From contig JAEINR010000017.1 of the NCBI GenBank assembly GCA_016342325.1, positions 1-64,000 on the forward strand: 64,000 nucleotides of DNA, in the 5' to 3' direction. Of the stretch, positions 52,672-59,541 are shown piece after piece. The stretch comes from Desulfobacterium sp. (GTDB lineage: Bacteria > Desulfobacterota > Desulfobacteria > Desulfobacterales > Desulfobacteraceae). A model generated the notes under the pieces. It did no database searches and was not told the DNA's origin. It saw nothing but the letters and a program-made list of their open reading frames with translations. Numbering within the stretch: position 1 is the first letter of the stretch; every line of letters starts with the position of its first letter. The translations under genes and the position numbers were made by a program.

Positions 52672-53235
52672 TCACAGGACAAAGGGAACAAACATGCGGG
52701 TGCGTTGGATGTAGTCCTGGTATGGCGGTCCAAAAAATTCCAGGTTCTCACCCTCCTCTGTCCTGGCCGCCGTATAGAGCACCAGGGTGGTGGCAGCCAG
52801 GGGGATTGTCGTGTACAAGGCCGGGTGCTTGAAAAAAATACCCCAGGCAAGAAAAAGCAGGGACGCATACATGGGATGCCGGATATACCGATAAATGCCC
52901 TCTTCCACGAGATTGACCGTATTTTCAAAGGCAAAGTTTTCTGCATGCTTTGCCCTGTTTTCCTGGCCGCCCATTTTCTTGAGCAGGAACACGCCATGGA
53001 GGACCATGAAAATTGAGACCAGCAGAAGGAACCAGGAGAGGAGCTGAAACCCGGAAAATGGATCCTTGAACCAAACCGGGGCATTGATCAACAGCAGGAG
53101 CAGAATACCTTCAAAGGCAAAAAAACGGTAAAAACCGTGGCACTTGGGGTTGTGTAGGGGCTGCCAGGAGATCCGCACAAAGATCAGGGAGAACACGATA
53201 AACAGGATTACCCGTGTGGCCATGGTCAACGCCAT
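52672..53235 (-). CDS. Isoprenylcysteine carboxyl methyltransferase (ICMT)-like membrane methyltransferase
   Basis: A 187-residue membrane protein with four or five helices. The SAM-binding signature is present: EGIYRYIRHPMYASLLFLAW near residue 112, then LEFFGPPYQDYIQRTRMFVP at the C-terminus. Such enzymes methylate carboxylates, thiols or hydroxyls of membrane-embedded substrates. It probably O-methylates the polyene aryl ring or its carboxylate. GGGGAG precedes the ATG, directly after the ammonia-lyase stop. Confidence 0.82.
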   Translation of the reverse strand: MALTMATRVILFIVFSLIFVRISWQPLHNPKCHGFYRFFAFEGILLLLLINAPVWFKDPFSGFQLLSWFLLLVSIFMVLHGVFLLKKMGGQENRAKHAENFAFENTVNLVEEGIYRYIRHPMYASLLFLAWGIFFKHPALYTTIPLAATTLVLYTAARTEEGENLEFFGPPYQDYIQRTRMFVPFVL

Positions 53236-54831
53236 TTAGTTCTCCCCATGGTAAATGGTTAAATCATCAAACAACTGACTGGAAAACAGGAGTTTCCGGA
53301 ATTTTACAAGGCTGTCATGGAAAATGGTCGAATTGTCGTAGGGATCAAACTCCTGGCTGAGGATTTGATATATTTTTCCGGTACCGTGTCCGAGCCTGTC
53401 GGCGTTTCGAAACGAAAGCGCCTGGAGGTCTGCAAGGATCTCCAGGGTAATGATATGTTTTGCATTGCTGACCAGCTTGAATGCTTTTCTTGCTGCCACG
53501 GTTCCCATGCTGACCACGTCCTGGTTGGAAGCGTTACATGAAATGGAGTTGACACTCATGGGATTTGCCAGGTGCCTGTTTTCCGCCGTGGTTGAGGTGG
53601 CCAGGTATTGGGCACCCATAAACCCCATGGTCAGGCCGACCTCTCCTGGAATCAGATGCTCGGGAAGCCCTTCGTTGATATTTTTATCCAGGAGCTTGTT
53701 GAGCCGCCTTTCAGACAAATTGCAAAGGGTTGACATGGCGATGCAGAGGGCATCCATGGCAAAACTGATGCTTTGGCCGTGGAAGTTTCCGCCGTGGATG
53801 ATTTTTTTCTTTTCCGCAATGATGATGGGATTGTCATTGGAGGAGTTGGCTTCGATTTCAACGGTTCGAACGGCCTGGTCCAGGGCTTCTTTTACCGGTG
53901 CCAGGATTTGCGGGGTGCACCGGATGGAATAGACATCCTGGACATTGATGTTGGTTTCAAATACCGGGGTGTCCTGGAGGTCCTGACGTCGGATCCGGTC
54001 ATGCATCTCTTCCCTCCGGGTGATGTTGCCCGTGCCCGTGTAGAGTTTTTTTATGGCGTCGGATACGGCAATCTGGCCGGGATGGGGCTTGACAAGGTGA
54101 AGGTCCATATCAAAGGCATCATCGATTCCCCCGAATATTTCAATGGCAAAGGCGGCGTTGATGCAGGCGATATTCAACAATTTATTTGCACCGAACAGGG
54201 TGAATGCGGCAATGCCCGTCATGGCGGCGGTACCGTTGATCAAGGCAAGCCCTTCCTTGTAGCTCAGGGTAAGGGGAGCAAGTCCTGCTCGTTCAAGGGC
54301 AACCCCTGCCGGCATCAACTCTTTTTGATAATAAACCTGCCCTTTGCCGATGATGGCAAGGGACAGGTGGGCCAGATGGATCAAATCCCCGGATGCCCCG
54401 ACACTGCCGCATTCGGGGATATAGGGGGCGATCCCCTTGTTGATCATGTCCCGCATCATTTCCAGCAGTACCACCCTGACACCGGAGTGACCTTTAACCA
54501 GGGTATTGAGACGGATGGCCATGATCCCCATGGCGATATAGGGCAGGATGGGGGCGCCAAGCCCTGCCGCATGGCTGACAATGAGATTGTTCTGGAGGGT
54601 TTCGATCTCCCGTTCGTTGATAATCTTGTTGCACATGGGGCCAAATGAGGTATTCACCCCGTATATGATCTTCTTATCTTTGATGGCAGCTTCAAGAAAT
54701 TGCCTGGATGCCCGGCACTTCTCAAGGGCGGTTTTGTCCAACTCAACTTTTTTATCTCCAATGCCAATGGCAACAATATCCCTGAAGCTTAAGTCGTTTC
54801 CCGTCAGAACAATCGGTTGTTTTTCTTTCAT
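53236..54831 (-). CDS. Aromatic amino-acid ammonia-lyase (HAL/TAL family)
   Basis: A 531-residue MIO enzyme. The MIO cofactor forms from Ala-Ser-Gly (about residues 146-148) in GSVGASGDLIHLAHL; IIYGVNTSFGPM supplies the catalytic Tyr. The specificity pair is Ser-His (86-87, in IVSHAAGLG), as in histidine lyases but also in the tyrosine lyases of flexirubin-type clusters, which share the GVNTxFGPM block. Context favours making 4-coumarate (or cinnamate) as the aryl starter. There is no hut gene nearby. A weak ribosome binding site precedes the ATG. Substrate is inferred, not proven. Confidence 0.9.
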   Translation of the reverse strand: MKEKQPIVLTGNDLSFRDIVAIGIGDKKVELDKTALEKCRASRQFLEAAIKDKKIIYGVNTSFGPMCNKIINEREIETLQNNLIVSHAAGLGAPILPYIAMGIMAIRLNTLVKGHSGVRVVLLEMMRDMINKGIAPYIPECGSVGASGDLIHLAHLSLAIIGKGQVYYQKELMPAGVALERAGLAPLTLSYKEGLALINGTAAMTGIAAFTLFGANKLLNIACINAAFAIEIFGGIDDAFDMDLHLVKPHPGQIAVSDAIKKLYTGTGNITRREEMHDRIRRQDLQDTPVFETNINVQDVYSIRCTPQILAPVKEALDQAVRTVEIEANSSNDNPIIIAEKKKIIHGGNFHGQSISFAMDALCIAMSTLCNLSERRLNKLLDKNINEGLPEHLIPGEVGLTMGFMGAQYLATSTTAENRHLANPMSVNSISCNASNQDVVSMGTVAARKAFKLVSNAKHIITLEILADLQALSFRNADRLGHGTGKIYQILSQEFDPYDNSTIFHDSLVKFRKLLFSSQLFDDLTIYHGEN

Positions 54832-54875
54832 CTTTTTGTTTTACCCTAACCTGGCCAAGCCAGATTCAAATACGT

Positions 54876-56246
54876 TTATTCTTGCCTGAGATCAAAAAAC
54901 GTCAATCGTTTGCGTTTTTTGTTAAACTGGTACACTTTCCCATCTGCCGCTTCTTTGGTGATTCTTCTGATCTCAGGTACCACCCTGACGGTTGCACGCA
55001 ACCGGTCCCTCATCCAGTCGCCTTGATCGTCGGGCTGGGAAAGGGCCGCATAAAGGATAATTCGGTCTGTCCGGTCATCATGCTCCATGACCTCTATATA
55101 CCCGTTGTAAAACCGAGGGTCCCCTTCAAGGACGGCTAAAATGGCATTGGGGAAAACCGTGGTGCCCTTGTATTTGAGCATCTGTTTTTTCCGGCCGACA
55201 ATGGGGGCAAGCCGTTTGGTGGTCCGGCCGCAGGAACATTTTTCAGATATCAGGTAGGAAATATCCCCGGTTTTAAAGCGGATCAAGGGCATTCCGGTCA
55301 CGCCCAGGGGGGTCACCACCACCTCTCCTTTTTCTCCGTCCGGGACGGGCAACCCTCCATGGTCCAGGATCTCCACGACATTGAGTTCCGGTCTTAAATG
55401 ACCGCCGGATCTTGCCTCGCATTCACAGAAAGTGGTCGCAATCTCGGATGAGGCATAGGTGGAGTATATTTTGGCGTCCCACATCTGCTCAAGCTCCCTT
55501 GCAATGGGAAGCAGCGCAAGGTTTTCATCCTTTGTGGGCTCCCCGATGGCAATGAGTTTTTTGATGGTGCTGTGGGCTGGATCTTCCTGGTTTTCCCGGG
55601 CATACAGTCCGATTTTATGAATCAGGGAGGGAACCCCCACAATGGCGGTTGCCCGGGTGAATTTAATCATTTCCCAATGCTGGGAGGCGCTGCCGGCACC
55701 CGATCTCACCATGCGAGCCTTTAATTTGACCCCGCCGAGGAAATAGGCGATTCCGGCCATGAAGCATCGGTCCAACGCCGCACACACAAGCAGGGTATCG
55801 GTTTCATCGATGCCGGTCATGGCCAGGGCGATCTCCTCATTGTACGCAAGCCGGGAAAGATCACTGGTGGTCAGGGGGATGACCGTGGGGGTTGCGCCCG
55901 TGGTTGCCGACGTAAGGCAGACATCAACAATCTCCCTGGGATCGACGCACAACAACGGATCGGTGTTTGAAAGATCCTGCTTGCGGGTCAAAGGAAGCTG
56001 TCTGATGTCGTCCAGGTCTGTTATCCCGGAGATATCAATTCCTTTTTCCAGGTACAGTTCCCTGTAAAATGCGGAGTGGGTGACGGTGTGGTTCAGATGC
56101 CTGAGAAAAAGCCGTGTCTGGACGGTTTTAATTTCAGCCTCCCCTGCAAACTGAAGGGCAGCATGTTTTTTTGCCGAAAAATCGGTAACCAGGGGTTCGT
56201 CAGTACAAAAGTTCTGTTGATGGTCAGATGGTTTCATGGTATGCAT
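54876..56246 (-). CDS. PaaK-like AMP-dependent acyl/aryl ligase
   Basis: About 456 residues of the phenylacetate-CoA-ligase branch of ANL enzymes: P-loop LTSATTGATPTVIPL near residue 103, YASSEIATTFCECE near residue 273, LIRFKTGDISYL, and IVGRKKQMLKYKG. It should activate the aryl acid made by the ammonia-lyase and load it on an acyl carrier protein or CoA. It is the first gene of the long minus-strand operon. The ATG at 56246 is preferred; a TTG at 56258 and an ATG at 56237 are alternatives. Confidence 0.87.
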   Translation of the reverse strand: MHTMKPSDHQQNFCTDEPLVTDFSAKKHAALQFAGEAEIKTVQTRLFLRHLNHTVTHSAFYRELYLEKGIDISGITDLDDIRQLPLTRKQDLSNTDPLLCVDPREIVDVCLTSATTGATPTVIPLTTSDLSRLAYNEEIALAMTGIDETDTLLVCAALDRCFMAGIAYFLGGVKLKARMVRSGAGSASQHWEMIKFTRATAIVGVPSLIHKIGLYARENQEDPAHSTIKKLIAIGEPTKDENLALLPIARELEQMWDAKIYSTYASSEIATTFCECEARSGGHLRPELNVVEILDHGGLPVPDGEKGEVVVTPLGVTGMPLIRFKTGDISYLISEKCSCGRTTKRLAPIVGRKKQMLKYKGTTVFPNAILAVLEGDPRFYNGYIEVMEHDDRTDRIILYAALSQPDDQGDWMRDRLRATVRVVPEIRRITKEAADGKVYQFNKKRKRLTFFDLRQE

Positions 56247-56264
56247 TTTTATACACAAACTCCG

Positions 56265-56296
56265 TTAAAGTGCTGTGGGATCCAACCGCACTTTAA
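56265..56296. promoter_or_regulatory. Inverted repeat in the divergent promoter region (candidate operator)
   Basis: TTAAAGTGC and GCACTTTAA are perfect nine-base arms separated by 14 bases. They lie in the 102-base gap between the ligase gene, which starts the long minus-strand operon, and the divergent two-repeat protein gene. A dimeric regulator binding here could control both directions. No experimentally known operator is matched with certainty. Confidence 0.5.
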
Positions 56297-56348
56297 AACA
56301 CAATTCCCGTGTCATGAAAAGATAAAATTCAATCCAAAGGAGACAAAC

Positions 56349-57113
56349 ATGAAAAAAATCTATTTTGCACTTCTTGTTGTGTTCTTAACCGTGAATGCCA
56401 ATCCGGTCTCTGGTAACCCGGCACGTCCAGGCGAAATACAGAAATTCCTTACCATGCTGGAATCTTCTTCACAAAAGCACAGGATTGACGCTGCAAAGCT
56501 CATTACACGATCAGGGTTGTCCGATCCCGGGCTTTTCAACGTTATTAACACCCATCTGTTAAGTGAATATAATCTTCATCCCACGAACCAGGATCACATC
56601 GATGAGATGGCCTGGATGTGCAAAGCCCTGGCGTCCTCTGGTGTTTTAGAATATAAAACGACCCTGGAAAAAATCGCTCTAACCGCTTCAAGCACCAAAC
56701 TCAAGCGCTATGCCCAGCAGAGCCTTGATCTGGTTGATGAAAATGCCGAGAACAACCGGATAATGCGCAACAGCAGCACCTCTGATTCAGGCCTTTCTCC
56801 GGAGATCAACAAATATATAGGCATGCTGCAATCCCAGAAGCAGAAGCTTAAAAAAGATGCCGCCAAATCAATTTTCCGGGGAAACTATACCGAGGAAAAA
56901 CTGTTTGATGTGGTGCATGAAGAACTTCTCAGTGATTATAAAAACCTCTCTCTCAATGATAGAAACGGTATTGATACCATGGCATGGCTGTGTAAGGCAC
57001 TGGGGTCTTCCGGCAATAAAAAATACAGCAAAACCCTGGAACAGATCGTAAAAGAGACCGAGAGTCAAACCTTGAAAAGATATGCAAAGAAAGGTCTTGA
57101 AATGTTAGACTAA
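56349..57113 (+). CDS. Secreted protein made of two tandem helical repeats
   Basis: A 254-residue protein with a signal peptide (MKKIYFALLVVFLTVNANPVSG). Two copies of a roughly 95-residue unit follow: the first starts FLTMLESSSQKHRIDAAKLI and ends LKRYAQQSLDLVD, the second starts YIGMLQSQKQKLKKDAAKSI and ends LKRYAKKGLEMLD; both contain an MAW-CKAL-SSG block. They look HEAT/ARM-like. The family is unknown. GGAG precedes the ATG at 56349, which is preferred over a frame opening upstream inside the ligase gene because of the signal peptide. A hairpin follows the stop. Confidence 0.8.
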   Translation: MKKIYFALLVVFLTVNANPVSGNPARPGEIQKFLTMLESSSQKHRIDAAKLITRSGLSDPGLFNVINTHLLSEYNLHPTNQDHIDEMAWMCKALASSGVLEYKTTLEKIALTASSTKLKRYAQQSLDLVDENAENNRIMRNSSTSDSGLSPEINKYIGMLQSQKQKLKKDAAKSIFRGNYTEEKLFDVVHEELLSDYKNLSLNDRNGIDTMAWLCKALGSSGNKKYSKTLEQIVKETESQTLKRYAKKGLEMLD

Positions 57114-57139
57114 ATTCAATCTTCATCCCATTGCATTGG

Positions 57140-57187
57140 GGTTGAAAGTCCCGGGGGGCTGTTCTCAGATCCAAAGGACTTTCAACC
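57140..57187. repeat. Hairpin after the two-repeat protein gene
   Basis: GGTTGAAAGTCC and GGACTTTCAACC form a perfect 12-base-pair stem around a 24-base loop. No T-run follows, so it may be a factor-dependent terminator or mRNA-stabilising structure rather than an intrinsic terminator. Confidence 0.55.
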
Positions 57188-57209
57188 TCGGCCTATTGGT
57201 ACACTTCCC

Positions 57210-57238
57210 TTGACAACGAACAAATTTCTATCTTATAA
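57210..57238 (+). promoter_or_regulatory. Sigma-70-type promoter for the dehydratase-exporter operon
   Basis: A consensus TTGACA at 57210 and TTATAA at 57233 are 17 bases apart, about 90 bases before the dehydratase gene. The -10 element lies inside the left arm of a perfect inverted repeat, which suggests repression at this site. Confidence 0.55.
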
Positions 57239-57264
57239 AGCGACCTGGGCGAATCGCTTTATAA
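57233..57264. promoter_or_regulatory. Perfect 11-base inverted repeat overlapping the -10 element (candidate operator)
   Basis: TTATAAAGCGA and TCGCTTTATAA are separated by ten bases. One arm covers the -10 hexamer, the other the expected start region of the transcript. It could be an operator or an RNA hairpin at the 5' end of the message. Confidence 0.55.
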
Positions 57265-57326
57265 CACTGTTATTGGCCGAAGAATAAGGTTTGCCGTAAG
57301 CTGTCAAAATCAAAACAGGAAAATCA

Positions 57327-58166
57327 ATGCATCAGGATATCTTAAACTCCCTGGAAAAATGCCATCAGGACACGACCGGGCGTATTGAGGCGGTATTTCG
57401 GTTTGATCCGTGTCTGGCACTTTTTGCCGGACATTTTCCGGGAGCCCCCATGCTGCCGGGGGTGGTACAGATCGAAATGGTCAGGTCCCTGGTTGAGCGG
57501 GCCGAAAACAGGCCGTTGGAAATCAACCACATCAAAAAGACTAAATTCTTGAAGCCCATTGTCCCCGGCGATCAGATCACGGTTGAAATAGAGTCCTGTG
57601 TCAAGGCTGATGGCACGTCGGTCACGGCCAGGCTGTCGGTGGGTGATGTGACGGCGGGGACGCTTAGGATGACCCTTGGGCCAACGGAAATGACCCTTGG
57701 GCCAGTGGAAATGACCCTGGGGCCAAAGGGAAGCAGCGAGGGTGGCCCCATGACCGCCTACCCTGATGTCCTTGACCTGATTCCCCATAGACCCCCCTTT
57801 GTGATGATCGATCATATTCTTGAGATCACCAGTGATACCATTGTTGCGGAAAAGACCTTCTCTGAAAATGATTACGGCACCCGGGACCGGTTCGTCCTTG
57901 AAGGGATTCTGATCGAGGCTGCGGCCCAGTCCGTTGCCGCCAAGCAGGGGTACGACCACCTTGACGGTCAAGGGGATTCCGGCCGGGGAATGCTTGTGAG
58001 CGTCGGCAACCTGGATTTTTTTTCAAAGGCCAAAGCCAGCACTCCCTTGGGCATTCTTGTTGAAAAGCAGACCCAGGTAGGCAATTTTAAAATCCTGACT
58101 GTCTCCATCAGCCAGGACAAGGCCGCCGTTGCCAAGGGCACCATTCAACTCTTTGTGGAACCATGA
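57327..58166 (+). CDS. Fused double hot-dog 3-hydroxyacyl-ACP dehydratase
   Basis: A 279-residue protein of two hot-dog domains. Domain 1 (about residues 15-115) has the FabA/FabZ signature FAGHFPGAPMLPGVVQIEM. Domain 2 (about residues 145-279) starts LDLIPHRPPFVMIDHI and has the FVLEGILIEAAAQ helix, as in the ApeP-type dehydratase of aryl polyene clusters. The linker repeats Glu-Met-Thr-Leu-Gly-Pro three times. In known clusters the two dehydratases are separate genes, so this is a fusion. It removes water from the beta-hydroxyacyl chain to give the double bonds. The next gene overlaps its stop (ATGA). Confidence 0.87.
   Translation: MHQDILNSLEKCHQDTTGRIEAVFRFDPCLALFAGHFPGAPMLPGVVQIEMVRSLVERAENRPLEINHIKKTKFLKPIVPGDQITVEIESCVKADGTSVTARLSVGDVTAGTLRMTLGPTEMTLGPVEMTLGPKGSSEGGPMTAYPDVLDLIPHRPPFVMIDHILEITSDTIVAEKTFSENDYGTRDRFVLEGILIEAAAQSVAAKQGYDHLDGQGDSGRGMLVSVGNLDFFSKAKASTPLGILVEKQTQVGNFKILTVSISQDKAAVAKGTIQLFVEP
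57669..57731 (+). repeat. Three tandem 21-base repeats in the dehydratase linker
   Basis: Three in-frame copies of a 21-base unit starting ATGACCCT encode the linker between the two hot-dog domains. The first two units differ at only two or three bases, suggesting recent duplication; because the unit is a multiple of three, copy-number change would alter linker length without frameshift. Confidence 0.8.
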
Positions 58167-58924
58167 CCATGACCATAAACATGAACCGCCCCACCGGGTG
58201 TTTGTCCACCGCTCTTATTCTGTTGCTTGGGATGCTGTTTTCCATTCCGGTTTCTGCCCAGCCCGTTCCCTCTGCCGCCCGGGAAGATGTCGGTTTATCC
58301 ATGGCAAAACTCTCCCAGGCTGAGGTGGCAAGCCTTCTTTCCAAGATTGAAGTTACCTTTCTGACCACCACAAGTCTTGGCACCGCCTTTGAGCAGGAAA
58401 AAAAGATCTCGTTTTTTGACGATACCATCAGATCCACGGGTGCGCTTTTCTTCCAGAGCCCTGACAAAGTCCGCATGGATACGTTTACCCCGTTTAAGAC
58501 ATCGGCTGTTGCCAATGGTCCCTCCGCCATACAGTATGAGTTTGTCAACGGCGGCTGGAGAAGCCTTGACACGGCAACAAACGGTATGCTCCATGCCGTA
58601 ATGAAAAATATCATCTCCTGGCTCCAGGGCAAATTCAATGATGCATCCCTTTATCAGGTGACCGGCGCCAGGAAAGACCATGGCACCTGGCTGACCCTCA
58701 CACCCAAAAAATCGGAGTATCAAAAGCATATTAAGTATTTTGAGCTTGGCATCAACAAGGCTGTCAACGGACTTGATTCCATCTTGATCATGTTGCCGGA
58801 CGGCGACTACACACGCTACAAATTCTATAATGACCGGATCAATGTCCCGCTTTCCCCGGACCTGTTTGACGCAAAAGCCCCAGCACCCGCAGCCCTCCCC
58901 CCCTGGCTTGACCCGGCCCAATGA
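58163..58924 (+). CDS. LolA-like periplasmic lipid/lipoprotein carrier
   Basis: A 253-residue protein; the signal peptide ends SIPVSAQ. The mature part fits the LolA half-barrel: VASLLSKIEVTFLTTTSLGT, then TGALFFQSPDKVRMDTFTPF and QYEFVNGGWRSLD. Variant LolA proteins are standard in aryl polyene clusters and may ferry the lipid-like product across the periplasm. It overlaps the dehydratase and lipoprotein genes by four bases on each side. Confidence 0.83.
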   Translation: MTMTINMNRPTGCLSTALILLLGMLFSIPVSAQPVPSAAREDVGLSMAKLSQAEVASLLSKIEVTFLTTTSLGTAFEQEKKISFFDDTIRSTGALFFQSPDKVRMDTFTPFKTSAVANGPSAIQYEFVNGGWRSLDTATNGMLHAVMKNIISWLQGKFNDASLYQVTGARKDHGTWLTLTPKKSEYQKHIKYFELGINKAVNGLDSILIMLPDGDYTRYKFYNDRINVPLSPDLFDAKAPAPAALPPWLDPAQ

Positions 58925-59541
58925 AACCCCTGAACAACACCATACTTGCCCTGGCGGTCCTTATCGTGGCAAGCCTCAGCGCATGCGTCTCCGGGCCTGT
59001 GCCCCTGGCACCATCCCTTGGCCCTGCCCTGTCCCTGGACCAGACCATCTATCCTGAAAGGTTTAGAACCATCCATCGCTGCACCCTTTCCATTAAAGGC
59101 CGGACCATGGTTTTTAACGGGTACCTGAAGGTGGACAGGGCTTTAAACACGATCAAGTGCGTGGCCCAGACCGACATGGGGGCAACCTTGTTCAAATATG
59201 CCTACCGAGCCGGGGACCTCACGATCTCCTATGCCAGTCCCGGGTTCAAACCGGAGTGGATCGAGCAATTCGCCCTTCGGGATGCCACCCTGGTCTGCCT
59301 GGCCCGATCTTCGGCAACCCTTTCCAGGGGAACCGTCCAGGAGCGTATCCTGAACAATGCCCGACTGACCCGCTACCTTGTCCGCAGGGGCGATACCGAA
59401 ATATACACTGCTACATTCACCTATTCCAAAGCGGTGGGCCCCGGCATCCCTGACACCATAACCATAATCGACAAATCCCTGGATTACCGACTTGAAATCA
59501 GGGTGATGGACTTTAAATGTATCCCGGAAAACGACTCCTGA
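58921..59541 (+). CDS. Lipoprotein of the polyene export module (DUF3261-like)
   Basis: A 206-residue protein with a lipobox LSAC near residue 21. The mature part LSIKGRTMVFNGYLKVDRAL and QTDMGATLFKYAYRAGDLTI resembles the outer-membrane lipoproteins found between LolA-like and MMPL genes in aryl polyene clusters. It may receive the product from the LolA-like carrier, as LolB does for lipoproteins. It overlaps the exporter gene by 25 bases. Confidence 0.75.
   Translation: MKPLNNTILALAVLIVASLSACVSGPVPLAPSLGPALSLDQTIYPERFRTIHRCTLSIKGRTMVFNGYLKVDRALNTIKCVAQTDMGATLFKYAYRAGDLTISYASPGFKPEWIEQFALRDATLVCLARSSATLSRGTVQERILNNARLTRYLVRRGDTEIYTATFTYSKAVGPGIPDTITIIDKSLDYRLEIRVMDFKCIPENDS

Noticed and set aside
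53773-54648. 291-codon frame antisense to the ammonia-lyase
   Set aside because: The lyase frame contains the MIO motif and full family sequence; the antisense translation is Gly/Asp-rich shadow without start signal.
56076-56348. Upstream extension of the two-repeat protein gene
   Set aside because: The frame runs back into the ligase gene on the other strand; the downstream ATG has GGAG and begins a normal signal peptide.
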